Source: a virus
Reading direction: 5' to 3' (one strand)
Virus record (IMG/VR): IMGVR_UViG_3300024496_000013
Location: 86,708-150,707 of that record
Length of the DNA: 64,000 bases
In this document: positions 51,061 to 59,024 of the stretch, piece after piece
How positions within the stretch are numbered: position 1 is the first letter of the stretch
Layout: every line of letters starts with the position of its first letter
Position numbers and translations under genes: made by a program
The notes under the pieces: generated by a model
What the model saw: only the letters and a program-made list of their open reading frames with translations
Database searches by the model: none
Told to the model about the DNA's origin: nothing

Positions 51061-52248
51061 ATGATCTCAACACAACCTATCGATAAAATCTTTGAGGACT
51101 TTGCCAACAGTGTGGTGTTCGGAAACATCCGTGTGGACACCGCAGATGAAAGTCCTGTTTATAGTTTTCATACGGTTGTCACACAAAATACCCCATTAAC
51201 TAAGAAACAGAGTCTCTATGTTTTGAGGTTATTGAGGAAGTATCAGACACCCTACGAACAATACAGTAAAAAATCTATCACACATGCTTTGGCCAATCCT
51301 ACATGGACACATCCATTTAGAGAATTAGATCCTAGCAAGAAAATCTATGTGGAAGAAATTGGAAAAATCACCTGGATTTTTGCTAAATTTCCATATGCCC
51401 TTAAAGAAGAATTTGCCAAGGAATTCAAGGTGTATGGAAAGATGATGTGGGATCCTGAGACCAAATCACAGAGAGCAAGATTGTATGACATCAATGTCGT
51501 ACATCTTCATAGTTTTGGTCAAAAACATGGTTTTGAATTCGATGAAAAATTCCAAAATCTTGTAGAATCGGTTGAAGAAATATGGCAACGTGAAAATGAA
51601 ATCACACGCTCATGTATAGTCGAAAGTGACCATGTCAAGCTGATTAATGCTACAGAATCAGCTCAGGAATATTTTGACAAGAATAAGAAAAACAGCTTAA
51701 AATCTGACCTATTTTTAGCCAGAATGTTAGGTCACAAATTTATCACTGATAAAACACAAAATAGAATAGAAACACTGTGCTCAAAGAAAAAATCTAAATT
51801 TTGGTTTCGAGATATCAATGTTCTCATGTCAGTGGTTAAAGACCTAGACCATCACCCTGTTTTGATATTTTTAGATAGAACCACCGATGTAGTTGACTAT
51901 GCTAAAAAGTTTGTAGAAGCAGGAATAAATGCCGGGATACCAAATGAATATTTCCGAATTCTTTTTAGATTCAAGAACGATGAAGAACAGGGTCAACGGT
52001 TTAACGAATGGATCAAAGAAAACAATCTCGGCGGTGAAGTCGAAACTGGCAAGATATTCATTTGCCAACACAAACCACCAAAATGGATGATTAAGTCTAA
52101 TTTACAGCCATCTTTACTGATAAGTAATACACTCAATCCGCATACAAATACATCAACCATTTCAATGATCAACCAGCACCACACTGTGTTTTACGTTGGT
52201 AACATCAGACCCACTGTGTCGAAGGAGACTGAAGTTGTCCATTTGTAA
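51061..52248 (+). CDS. Conserved phage protein upstream of UvsW
   Basis: This 395-residue protein is of a kind I have seen only in aquatic T4-like phages, next to uvsW. It opens PIDKIFEDFANSVVFGNIRVDTADESPVYSF. The C-terminal half has RDINVLMSVVKDLDHHPVLIFLDRTTDVVDYAKKFVEAG (about 250-295) and a Rossmann-like strand/turn pattern but no Walker motif. Overlap with uvsW by 14 bases points to shared use, perhaps in repair or recombination. The function is not established by the sequence. Confidence 0.62.
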   Translation: MISTQPIDKIFEDFANSVVFGNIRVDTADESPVYSFHTVVTQNTPLTKKQSLYVLRLLRKYQTPYEQYSKKSITHALANPTWTHPFRELDPSKKIYVEEIGKITWIFAKFPYALKEEFAKEFKVYGKMMWDPETKSQRARLYDINVVHLHSFGQKHGFEFDEKFQNLVESVEEIWQRENEITRSCIVESDHVKLINATESAQEYFDKNKKNSLKSDLFLARMLGHKFITDKTQNRIETLCSKKKSKFWFRDINVLMSVVKDLDHHPVLIFLDRTTDVVDYAKKFVEAGINAGIPNEYFRILFRFKNDEEQGQRFNEWIKENNLGGEVETGKIFICQHKPPKWMIKSNLQPSLLISNTLNPHTNTSTISMINQHHTVFYVGNIRPTVSKETEVVHL

Positions 52249-53692
52249 ACTAATCATTAAAGACGAAGTCAATGTAAAGATAGAAGGACTCGCTTTAGAA
52301 ACTAGACGTAAGCTGGCTAATAAATTCAAGATTGATGTACCGTGGGCACGTTATCAACCGGCATATAGATTAGGCCGGTGGGACGGTACCGTAGCTTTCT
52401 TCGGCATAGGAGGCACAGGCTATATGTGCCATATCGAAGAAATCGTAGAAGTATTAACCAATGACGGCTATGAAATAGAAATAGAAGATCAAAGACAGCA
52501 CCTGGATCTTAAGTTTACTAAAGTCACCGAAAACTACTGGGCAGACAAAGGAAAGGTATGGCCCAAAGGACATAGGTTTGAAGGAGAACCTATCGTGCTA
52601 CGTGATTATCAATATGATGCTGTCAACAAGTTCTTAGAGAATCCACAATGCTTACAAGAAATCGCAACAGGTGCGGGTAAAACTATTACAACAGCAACAC
52701 TCAGTCATTGTTGTGAGCCATATGGTAGAACTGTAGTCATCGTACCTAACAAATCACTCGTCGAACAGACAGAAGAAGACTTTCGCAATGTCGGGCTCGA
52801 TGTAGGCGTCTATTACGGTGATCGAAAAGAATTAGGAAAGACTCACACTATCTGTACTTGGCAGAGTCTAAATGTATTAGATAAGAAAAGTCATGATGCT
52901 GAAGAAGCATTGACTTTGAAAGAATTCTTCCATGATGTCGTAGCAGTCATCGTCGATGAAGTACACATGGCTAAAGCCGAAGTGTTAAAAAACATATTAA
53001 CACAAGACTTGGCAAACTGTCCTATACGTTGGGGATTAACTGGAACCATACCAAAAGAAAAATTTGAATTTGTCAGCATATTAGCTGCTATAGGACCAGT
53101 TATCAATCGTATCACTGCGCATGATCTACAACAGAAAGATGTTCTAGCTCAATGTCATGTGGAAGTACTACAGACCATAGAAATCAAAGAATTTCGTTCT
53201 TATCCTGAAGAACTGAAATACCTAGTCACAGATCCTGTTAGGATTGACTGGGTAGCTGAAAAAATAAAAAACATAGCTGCTACAGGAAATACACTGGTGC
53301 TCATAGACCGAATAGAGACCGGAGACAAGCTGTGTGAAAGAATACCAGAAGCTGTGTTTATCAGCGGAAAGGTCAAAACAAAAGATAGGAAAGAAGAATA
53401 CGATGAGGTACAATCTGTGGATGATAAGATCATTATTGCTACTTATGGTGTTGCCGCCGTTGGGATTAACATTCCTCGCATTTTTAATCTTATTCTTATT
53501 GAACCAGGCAAATCTTTTGTAAGAGTAATACAAAGTATTGGACGAGGAATCCGCAAAGCAGAAGATAAAGATTTTGTCCAGATATGGGACATCACTGGCG
53601 GTACGAAATATGCTAAACGTCACTTAACTGAACGTAAAAAGTTTTACAAGGATGCTCACTATCCTTTTAATATAACCAAGGTAACAATATGA
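52235..53692 (+). CDS. uvsW: DNA/RNA helicase UvsW
   Basis: I use TTG 52235 (485 residues), preceded by AAGGAGA at a good distance, rather than ATG 52196, which would give 13 residues that do not fit the family and has no ribosome-binding site. UvsW is an SF2 helicase that unwinds branched DNA and R-loops. Walker A ATGAGKTIT is at about 144, the DEVH box VIVDEVHMA at about 239 and motif III GLTGTIP at about 266. Motif VI QSIGRGIRKAEDK is at about 431. The N-terminal DNA-binding domain (YQPAYRLGRWDGTVAFF) is present. Length agrees with T4 UvsW (503). Confidence 0.9.
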   Translation: MSICKLIIKDEVNVKIEGLALETRRKLANKFKIDVPWARYQPAYRLGRWDGTVAFFGIGGTGYMCHIEEIVEVLTNDGYEIEIEDQRQHLDLKFTKVTENYWADKGKVWPKGHRFEGEPIVLRDYQYDAVNKFLENPQCLQEIATGAGKTITTATLSHCCEPYGRTVVIVPNKSLVEQTEEDFRNVGLDVGVYYGDRKELGKTHTICTWQSLNVLDKKSHDAEEALTLKEFFHDVVAVIVDEVHMAKAEVLKNILTQDLANCPIRWGLTGTIPKEKFEFVSILAAIGPVINRITAHDLQQKDVLAQCHVEVLQTIEIKEFRSYPEELKYLVTDPVRIDWVAEKIKNIAATGNTLVLIDRIETGDKLCERIPEAVFISGKVKTKDRKEEYDEVQSVDDKIIIATYGVAAVGINIPRIFNLILIEPGKSFVRVIQSIGRGIRKAEDKDFVQIWDITGGTKYAKRHLTERKKFYKDAHYPFNITKVTI

Positions 53693-54195
53693 GAATTTTA
53701 ACTTTAAACAACACATCATTTGATCTGAATGAACTACCAGAAGACGTAGAAGAAGATACAAGATTTTCGGTACTAGACAATTCAACACCTAGTGAACCCG
53801 ATTTCTTTTTTGTTCCTCTTATCTTTCTTGAATCATTTAATGCTCCTGCTATCGTACTAAAGATAGGTGGGCATGAAGTACAAATGCCGTTAGATTGGAG
53901 CATGGTAGTAGGCGATAAAGAATGTGGAGCAGATCCAGAAGTACTACCATTAACTAGTCTAAATGAACGAGGATTTGACGCATTAATATTCAATCCTATT
54001 AAAGGATTCAAGGTAGAATACGCACCAGTTGAAATTGTCAATATCTATCAAGACGTCAAATGGTATTTCCCTAAGATGAAAAACAATCAACTATTGACGG
54101 TGCCTATTCGTGAAGGGATCAATCCGCCGTGTGCTTATTTTGTCAAAGAAATTTCTAGACAGAGCGAGATAGTCCAGATAGATAAAATTTTATGA
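53689..54195 (+). CDS. Conserved phage protein downstream of UvsW
   Basis: This 168-residue acidic protein has a conserved middle and end I recognise from other aquatic T4-like phages: FLESFNAPAIVLKIG, VQMPLDWSMVVGD, LPLTSLNERGFDALIFNPI and INPPCAYFVKEISRQSE. It overlaps uvsW by four bases and the next gene by four, so it is part of a tightly coupled series. No catalytic motif can be named and no function is known to me. Confidence 0.65.
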   Translation: MRILTLNNTSFDLNELPEDVEEDTRFSVLDNSTPSEPDFFFVPLIFLESFNAPAIVLKIGGHEVQMPLDWSMVVGDKECGADPEVLPLTSLNERGFDALIFNPIKGFKVEYAPVEIVNIYQDVKWYFPKMKNNQLLTVPIREGINPPCAYFVKEISRQSEIVQIDKIL

Positions 54196-54452
54196 TACCA
54201 GGAACAGATTTTTCTAGAAGATACTGGGGTCAAAACTACGATCATTTCGAACGTGTCGCTGCGTGGGGCGAAGAGTTTTTCTGGCTTCCAAAGCGTTGTT
54301 ATGTTACCAAAAAGCTTCTATGGCTAGTGACAGCATATCGAGGCGTAGCGATGTACACTGGACCAGGGGAGGCCGTCGTAGAGTTTCGTTTTTATTCTAA
54401 AGAGTCATTCATGATGAAAGCCTTGCGAGGAGAACTAAGGTGGGATCATTAA
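54192..54452 (+). CDS. Small Trp/Phe-rich hypothetical protein
   Basis: This 86-residue protein is rich in aromatic residues (YWGQNYDHFERVAAWGEEFFWLPKRC). Overlaps with neighbours by 4 and 13 bases support it as a real, coupled gene. It has no signal peptide or metal motif. I do not recognise a family. It may be a small regulator or partner of the nearby replication proteins. Confidence 0.6.
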   Translation: MIPGTDFSRRYWGQNYDHFERVAAWGEEFFWLPKRCYVTKKLLWLVTAYRGVAMYTGPGEAVVEFRFYSKESFMMKALRGELRWDH

Positions 54453-54700
54453 AACCAGGAGCGACTTATGTCTATGAACGTGTAGACGACACAATATATG
54501 CCCGTGAGCTAGGCGCTGATCCAAAAGATCGTTTTGTGATTGGCTATGATTATAAAATACGTCAAGAAGTAGAAAATAGATTTAGGCCGTTTAAGTGGGT
54601 CGATATGATGCGTGAAGCAAGACATAACGAAGCTTTACAAAAAGCCATAGACCATGCTATACTAATATATGAGTTAAGCAGAAAATACGATGCCAAATAA
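54440..54700 (+). CDS. Small hypothetical protein with GTG start
   Basis: This 86-residue protein starts with GTG 54440, with a GGAG sequence nine bases upstream. It overlaps the genes on both sides by 13 and 11 bases. The sequence is alpha/beta with a helical end (WVDMMREARHNEALQKAIDHAILIYELSRKYD). The function is unknown. Similar small genes occupy the uvsW-gp61 region of related phages. Confidence 0.58.
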   Translation: MGSLKPGATYVYERVDDTIYARELGADPKDRFVIGYDYKIRQEVENRFRPFKWVDMMREARHNEALQKAIDHAILIYELSRKYDAK

Positions 54701-55169
54701 ACATATAGACCTTTTCAAAGACATGATACCCGCAGTAGACATGGGTCTTAAAGACCTGTGGGAAGTCGCGTCGGAGGAAGGTCGTAAAGAAATCAAAGGT
54801 GATTTGTGGAATCTTAATCGTTATATCAGCAGTGTCAAATCCAATAACAGAGAATTACAAGAACACTATCTTATATTGGTTAATGAACTATATAACAAAA
54901 ACTATGCTTCGGCTAGTAAACATCCTAAACTGATGTGGTTGCTATTATGTTCTTGTCATCACGAAAGCAAGAAAACACATTTCCACGAATGGATACCTTT
55001 AAAAAGGACTAGCGATAATAAAAATATAAAATTATTGATGGACATTTATCCTACTGCCAAAGTCGAAGATCTAGAATTATTGTCTAAGATTTTAGGTGCT
55101 AAAGGACTGAGGCAGTTGGCTAGAGATCATGGATACAATGACAAACAAATCAAAGACCTTAAGCTATAG
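54690..55169 (+). CDS. Helical protein, possibly a clamp-loader small subunit (gp62-like)
   Basis: This 159-residue protein is helical, with LMWLLLCSCHHESKKTHFHEWIPLKR (about 89-114) followed by a pair of helices ending ILGAKGLRQLARDHGYNDKQIKDLKL. In T4-like phages the clamp-loader small subunit gp62 has a similar size (about 150-190) and a basic W-x-P/K-(K/R) turn in the middle. The gp45 clamp and gp44 ATPase are not in this window, so context does not settle it. I treat gp62 as one possibility only. Confidence 0.4.
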   Translation: MPNKHIDLFKDMIPAVDMGLKDLWEVASEEGRKEIKGDLWNLNRYISSVKSNNRELQEHYLILVNELYNKNYASASKHPKLMWLLLCSCHHESKKTHFHEWIPLKRTSDNKNIKLLMDIYPTAKVEDLELLSKILGAKGLRQLARDHGYNDKQIKDLKL

Positions 55170-55833
55170 TTGCGGCTACTGCGGAAAGTCTTTTACCAAA
55201 GAAAAAACATTGGCAGTACATGTCTGTGAAAAGAAACGCAGGCATATGAGTCGTGGTGAAAAACATGTACAGGCTGCTTTGATCGCATTTCAAAAGTTTT
55301 ATGAGATAGCGACTAGAAGTAAAAATAAAACATTTGATGAGTTTGTAGACAGCCCATATTACAATGCCTTTGTTAAGTTTGGCAGTTTCTTGGTAAATGC
55401 TAATCCTATATATCCTGAAAGATTTATCGAATGGGTTATAAAAAGTGGTATTAAACTTGATCACTGGTGTCGTGATGAATTATACGATCAATACGTTTGC
55501 GAACTGATAAAAACTGAACCAGCAGACGGTGCTATACAACGAACTATCGCTACCATGATAGATTGGGCCAATGATAATCAAGCACAATGGGAACATTATT
55601 TTCTTTATGTGAATACTAATAGAGCCACTAAGCATATTAAAGAAGGGCTAATCAGTCCTTGGGTATTGCTTAACTGTTCCGGTGGAAAGTCACTTTTAAA
55701 GAAATTAAATAACGAGCAGATAGAAATAATATCGCCTATACTAGATCCAGATCACTGGAGAAACAGATTTAGGAATTTACCAGCCGATTTAGAATTAGTA
55801 AAAGAACTAATTAAAGAAGCAAAAATATTATGA
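55129..55833 (+). CDS. Zinc-finger protein conserved in T4-like marine phages
   Basis: The N-terminus of this 234-residue protein is a single zinc finger: CGYCGKSFTKEKTLAVHVCEKKRRH (C-x2-C...H-x-C/H, about 14-40). The rest is helical with FVKFGSFLVNANPIYPERFIEWVIKSGIKLDHWCRDELY and an end WLRNLPADLELVKELI-type pattern. The start could be ATG 55129 or 55138; both overlap the upstream gene. The family is known from related phages without a function. The finger suggests DNA or RNA binding, perhaps in replication or late transcription. Confidence 0.65.
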   Translation: MDTMTNKSKTLSYSCGYCGKSFTKEKTLAVHVCEKKRRHMSRGEKHVQAALIAFQKFYEIATRSKNKTFDEFVDSPYYNAFVKFGSFLVNANPIYPERFIEWVIKSGIKLDHWCRDELYDQYVCELIKTEPADGAIQRTIATMIDWANDNQAQWEHYFLYVNTNRATKHIKEGLISPWVLLNCSGGKSLLKKLNNEQIEIISPILDPDHWRNRFRNLPADLELVKELIKEAKIL

Positions 55834-56057
55834 CAAAGAAAAAAACACAAGTCGAAAATCAAATAGAAGAACTAGCAGAAAATGAAGAATTTATTTCGGA
55901 AAGAGATGATCTTGATATCGAAGTAAGATTAGGAGAAGATAATTCAGTCATGGTAAGGTTTACAGGATTTGAGGATGAAGAAGAAGCAGACGAGTATGCT
56001 CAATTCTTAGCTGAAAACTTACCACTATTGCTATTTGAAACTACAAGGTTACAATAA
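55830..56057 (+). CDS. Small acidic protein with hydrophobic LLLFE end
   Basis: This 75-residue acidic protein (Glu/Asp about one third) ends NLPLLLFETTRLQ. It overlaps the neighbours (ATGA-like and a shared base). Similar small proteins with a LPLLLFE end occur in aquatic T4-like phages. In T4, gp33 and gp55 bind the sliding clamp through short C-terminal hydrophobic motifs, so a clamp-binding or coactivator role is possible, but no homology is claimed. Confidence 0.6.
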   Translation: MTKKKTQVENQIEELAENEEFISERDDLDIEVRLGEDNSVMVRFTGFEDEEEADEYAQFLAENLPLLLFETTRLQ

Positions 56058-56641
56058 TGCCAGATATAGACATAGACTTCGCTGATAGAAACAAAGCATT
56101 AGCTGTGTTAAAACATGTGCGAGCCAGCCGCTTTGATAAAAAAGAGCAGAAATTAGTTCCGCATAATACCGGAGTCTATTTCCATTCTGTGCCTAAGTAT
56201 AGTAAAGATAATCTATGTTCGTTAGAATATGAATCAGCAGAAGAATTAGGATTTTTTAAAATAGATTTTCTTAATGTAGGTATCTATGAAGGTGTAAGAA
56301 GTGAAGAGCATCTCATACAACTAATGGAGACTGAACCACTATGGGATCTACTAGAGCAAGACGACTTTACCCAACTCCTATTCCATGTGAATGGGCATGG
56401 GTCTATTCTGAGGAAAAGCAAACCAAAGTCTATAGAGCAATTGGCAGCAGTACTAGCGATGATCCGTCCCGCGAAGAGGAATTTGATTGGGAAGGATTGG
56501 ACGACGATTATGAACGAGGTTTGGACTAAACCTGACAATGATGAGTATTATTTCAAGAAGTCACACGCTATCGCTTATGCTACAGCAGTAGTAGTACAGA
56601 TGAATCTTATCTGTGAAAATATCAGCTACGAGTTCAGTTGA
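56057..56641 (+). CDS. Mini protein made of DnaE (Pol III alpha)-like segments
   Basis: This 194-residue protein has, in order, several signatures of bacterial replicative polymerase alpha: PDIDIDFADR (the aspartates that bind metal in DnaE), FFKIDFLNVG, LLFHVNGHG (compare VFQFES-type strand), SIEQLAAVLAMIRPAKR, and YYFKKSHAIAYATAVV (compare FNKSHAxAYA). A full DnaE has over 1000 residues, so this is a condensed relative with palm and fingers stretches only. Similar small proteins exist in other aquatic T4-like phages. It may not polymerise on its own; its role is unknown. Confidence 0.68.
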   Translation: MPDIDIDFADRNKALAVLKHVRASRFDKKEQKLVPHNTGVYFHSVPKYSKDNLCSLEYESAEELGFFKIDFLNVGIYEGVRSEEHLIQLMETEPLWDLLEQDDFTQLLFHVNGHGSILRKSKPKSIEQLAAVLAMIRPAKRNLIGKDWTTIMNEVWTKPDNDEYYFKKSHAIAYATAVVVQMNLICENISYEFS

Positions 56642-57013
56642 TTATTTGGCTTTTCTAACTAATGTGATACTTTTTCTTTTGATTCTTTTAGTGATTATGT
56701 CGTTAAGGCTAGTTACTGGTCCAAATAACACTTTGACATCTTTGGTGGAAAAATTTCTAATAATGTAACGGAAGGGCAACATATCTTTGTTCATAAAGAT
56801 ATTGATAGGAATTAATCTGTTAGATTCCCACCACCACTGTTCTCCTAGTTCTAAAAACTTGGCTTTTTGATCTTCTGTGTGGATCAACCCGTAGTCATAG
56901 AAACTGGTAACTTGTGAGTCTTGATTTATTAGTATTCCTACGTATTCGTGATCTATATAATTGATCACTGTTATAAAAGGAAAATTTTGTTGTAAATGCT
57001 CGCTTATTCTCAT
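56642..57013 (-). CDS. Conserved minus-strand protein of T4-like phages
   Basis: The conserved pattern of this 123-residue protein, HEYVGILINQDSQVTSFYDYGLI, then WWWESNRLIPINIFM, FRYIIRNF and the end KRIKRKSITLVRKAK, matches a small family found in related phages. It is convergent with the DnaE-like gene, whose stop abuts it, and divergent from the gene at 57044. No function or catalytic residue is known. It has no signal peptide. Confidence 0.65.
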   Translation of the reverse strand: MRISEHLQQNFPFITVINYIDHEYVGILINQDSQVTSFYDYGLIHTEDQKAKFLELGEQWWWESNRLIPINIFMNKDMLPFRYIIRNFSTKDVKVLFGPVTSLNDIITKRIKRKSITLVRKAK

Positions 57014-57014
57014 C

Positions 57015-57022
57015 GATAAATA
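57015..57022 (+). promoter_or_regulatory. T4-type late promoter (GATAAATA) with 16-base leader
   Basis: GATAAATA lies next to the start codon of the divergent gene and precedes the ATG at 57044. The leader is AT-rich with TGGGA as a weak ribosome-binding site. It makes the 57044 gene late, unlike its replication neighbours. Confidence 0.55.
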
Positions 57023-57043
57023 TGTTTCATACTGGGACTAATC

Positions 57044-57847
57044 ATGCAACTAAATCCGTGTTATTTATATCCAAATAAGATAGACGTTTACACAAATCTC
57101 GAGTCCTGGACTGACAGGAGGCAACGTAAAGTGTATCAAAGAACATTCAAAACTTACCGCGGTTGTGATAATAGATTAGACCTTCAGGTTAGAAACGGTG
57201 ATGAAAAACCTAGAAACATTTCAGGGTACACCGCCGTCTTCAATATAGTAGTTATCGACAGTAACGAATTGATTTTACAAAAAGACTGTGAAATATTAGA
57301 CGCTACTACAGGTAAGATTTATGTTCGTATCACTGAAACAGAAATGCTAACTCTGACGCAGGGTTCATATCTATTTTCTGTATATCTACAAGATGCCAAC
57401 GGTGTTAAGACTCCTTTATACGGTGATAGCCAATATGGTGCTATAGGTAGATTAGAAGTAGTAGCAGACATGGTAGGTGGTCCTGTTGCTAGCCAAACTA
57501 TCAACACTTTCAGTTATCTAGGTCCCGACATACACGGCGATCCTACAGATGTTTACTTCAGCGAAATAGTAGATGCCAAACCGCAATTCAATAATAACTC
57601 CGGACTACACACTTTCGCATTTTATATGACTAACTATTCGGGTGTCGTAACTATACAGGGCACTTTAGAAAATTCTGATAACATATTCGATTGGTGTGAC
57701 GTTGAAACTATCAACTTCAATGATAGCGGTATCGCTTATGCCAATATCACAGGTATATGGAGCCGTCTAAGAATCAAACATATGCCTACACTAGATAGGT
57801 TCGGAAATCCTTTAGGGACTATTGACAAAGTATTGTACAGATATTAA
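57044..57847 (+). CDS. Late-expressed structural/baseplate-type protein
   Basis: This 267-residue protein is beta-rich. Its order (KTYRGCDNRLDLQVRNGDEKPRNISGYTAVFNIV, ATTGKIYVRITETEMLTLTQGSYLFSVYLQDANG, then GRLEVVADMVGGP) resembles phage upper-baseplate or fibre-attachment domains that have an Ig-like first part. The C-terminal half (YMTNYSGVVTIQGTLENS) is a second beta domain. The late promoter agrees with a virion role although the flanking genes are replicative. No receptor-binding motif can be named. Confidence 0.65.
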   Translation: MQLNPCYLYPNKIDVYTNLESWTDRRQRKVYQRTFKTYRGCDNRLDLQVRNGDEKPRNISGYTAVFNIVVIDSNELILQKDCEILDATTGKIYVRITETEMLTLTQGSYLFSVYLQDANGVKTPLYGDSQYGAIGRLEVVADMVGGPVASQTINTFSYLGPDIHGDPTDVYFSEIVDAKPQFNNNSGLHTFAFYMTNYSGVVTIQGTLENSDNIFDWCDVETINFNDSGIAYANITGIWSRLRIKHMPTLDRFGNPLGTIDKVLYRY

Positions 57848-57856
57848 AATGTACTA

Positions 57857-58885
57857 ATGAGTCAGGTAGTCGAACTATTTAGAAAACACTTACCACCTAG
57901 AGCTAAACGTACACCCAGCGGCTGGATGAGCTTTAATGCTGTCTGTTGCCATAATAGAGGTGAAAGCCATGATGATCGCAAAAGAGGTGGGGTGTTATTC
58001 AGCGAAGGTTTTACCTATCACTGTTTTAACTGCGGATTCTCAGCTAGTTGGAAACCAGGCAGACCTGTAAGCCAAAAACTAAGAAATCTAATGACATGGT
58101 TGGGTGCTCCCGACGATGATATCAACAAAATGGTCTTTGAAGCCATGAAGACCGAAGCACCTGACTACACGCCCGAAGCACATCCTATATTTGCTCGTTT
58201 TCCGGAGAAGCAGTTACCTGAAGGCAGCATGACTATCAGCGATTGGATAGAAGCAGAAGTAGATGACGCAGAAGTACAGGAAAAACTAGCACAGGTAGTA
58301 GACTATCTTATACAGCGTGGGTTCGATCCATTAGACAAAAACTTCTGGTGGAGTCCGGCAGATGGATTCAAAGATCGACTGGTCATACCTTTCTTGTATG
58401 ACAGTAAAACTGTAGGCTATACAGCACGTAAAGTCACTAATGGTAAGCCCAAATATCTATCAGACCAAAGTCCTCATTTTGTTTTCAATATCGATTCAGT
58501 CACTGAAGATCAGAGATATGTATTTGTATGTGAAGGACCGTTTGACGCACTCAGTCTAGGCGGCATAGCATTACTACACAACGAAATCAGTGATGAGCAA
58601 GCAAGGCTGATCAACAAGCTGAACAAGACTGTGATAGTGGTGCCTGATCAAGATGAGCCTGGTTTAAAGTTAATCGCTGATGCTGAAAAGAATGGCTACC
58701 ATGTGGCATTTCCTAACTGGGAACAGGGCATAAAAGATGCTGCCGACGCTGTGGAAAAATATGGCTCTATTTTCGTCATTACAGACGCTATCAATACCGC
58801 AGTAGCGGGTAGTGTCAAGATACAGCTATATAAGAAGAAATTAGAAAAACAGCTGAAAAATCCTACGCTACAGGGGTCGCTATGA
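57857..58885 (+). CDS. gp61: DNA primase gp61
   Basis: This 342-residue protein, matching T4 gp61 (342), makes RNA primers with helicase gp41. The N-terminal zinc ribbon has CCHNRGESHDD and YHCFNCGFSASW (about residues 31-72). The toprim domain has YVFVCEGPFDALSLGGIAL (about 218-236; Glu is the catalytic one) and VVPDQDEPG (about 261-269, the metal-binding D-x-D). All expected residues appear present. The C-terminal about 40 residues are basic. gp41 follows two genes later. Confidence 0.9.
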   Translation: MSQVVELFRKHLPPRAKRTPSGWMSFNAVCCHNRGESHDDRKRGGVLFSEGFTYHCFNCGFSASWKPGRPVSQKLRNLMTWLGAPDDDINKMVFEAMKTEAPDYTPEAHPIFARFPEKQLPEGSMTISDWIEAEVDDAEVQEKLAQVVDYLIQRGFDPLDKNFWWSPADGFKDRLVIPFLYDSKTVGYTARKVTNGKPKYLSDQSPHFVFNIDSVTEDQRYVFVCEGPFDALSLGGIALLHNEISDEQARLINKLNKTVIVVPDQDEPGLKLIADAEKNGYHVAFPNWEQGIKDAADAVEKYGSIFVITDAINTAVAGSVKIQLYKKKLEKQLKNPTLQGSL

Positions 58886-58931
58886 CGGTTTTTTCAGCAT
58901 CAAAATAAAATATGGCATTCTAGGAGAGTAT

Positions 58932-59024
58932 ATGTTTAGACTGTTTAAAAAGATCGCTGACTGGTATAAGTGGAGGAAACGGATCAAAGAACTGCGCAAG
59001 CGTGATCCGTTTATCTACAAATGA
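58932..59024 (+). CDS. 30-residue basic protein between gp61 and the carbamoyltransferase
   Basis: This tiny gene starts at ATG 58932 behind TAGGAGAG and encodes a very basic helix rich in Arg/Lys/Trp, MFRLFKKIADWYKWRKRIK... ending RDPFIYK. Its TGA overlaps the next ATG (ATGA at 59021-59024), which strongly supports translation. Peptides with a similar KRDPFIYK end lie in the same region of related phages. It may bind nucleic acid or membrane; the function is unknown. Confidence 0.6.
   Translation: MFRLFKKIADWYKWRKRIKELRKRDPFIYK

Noticed and set aside
53222-53623. 133-codon minus-strand frame opposite UvsW
   Set aside because: It overlaps essential helicase motifs on the other strand and looks like an antisense artefact (Phe/Ser/Tyr-rich).
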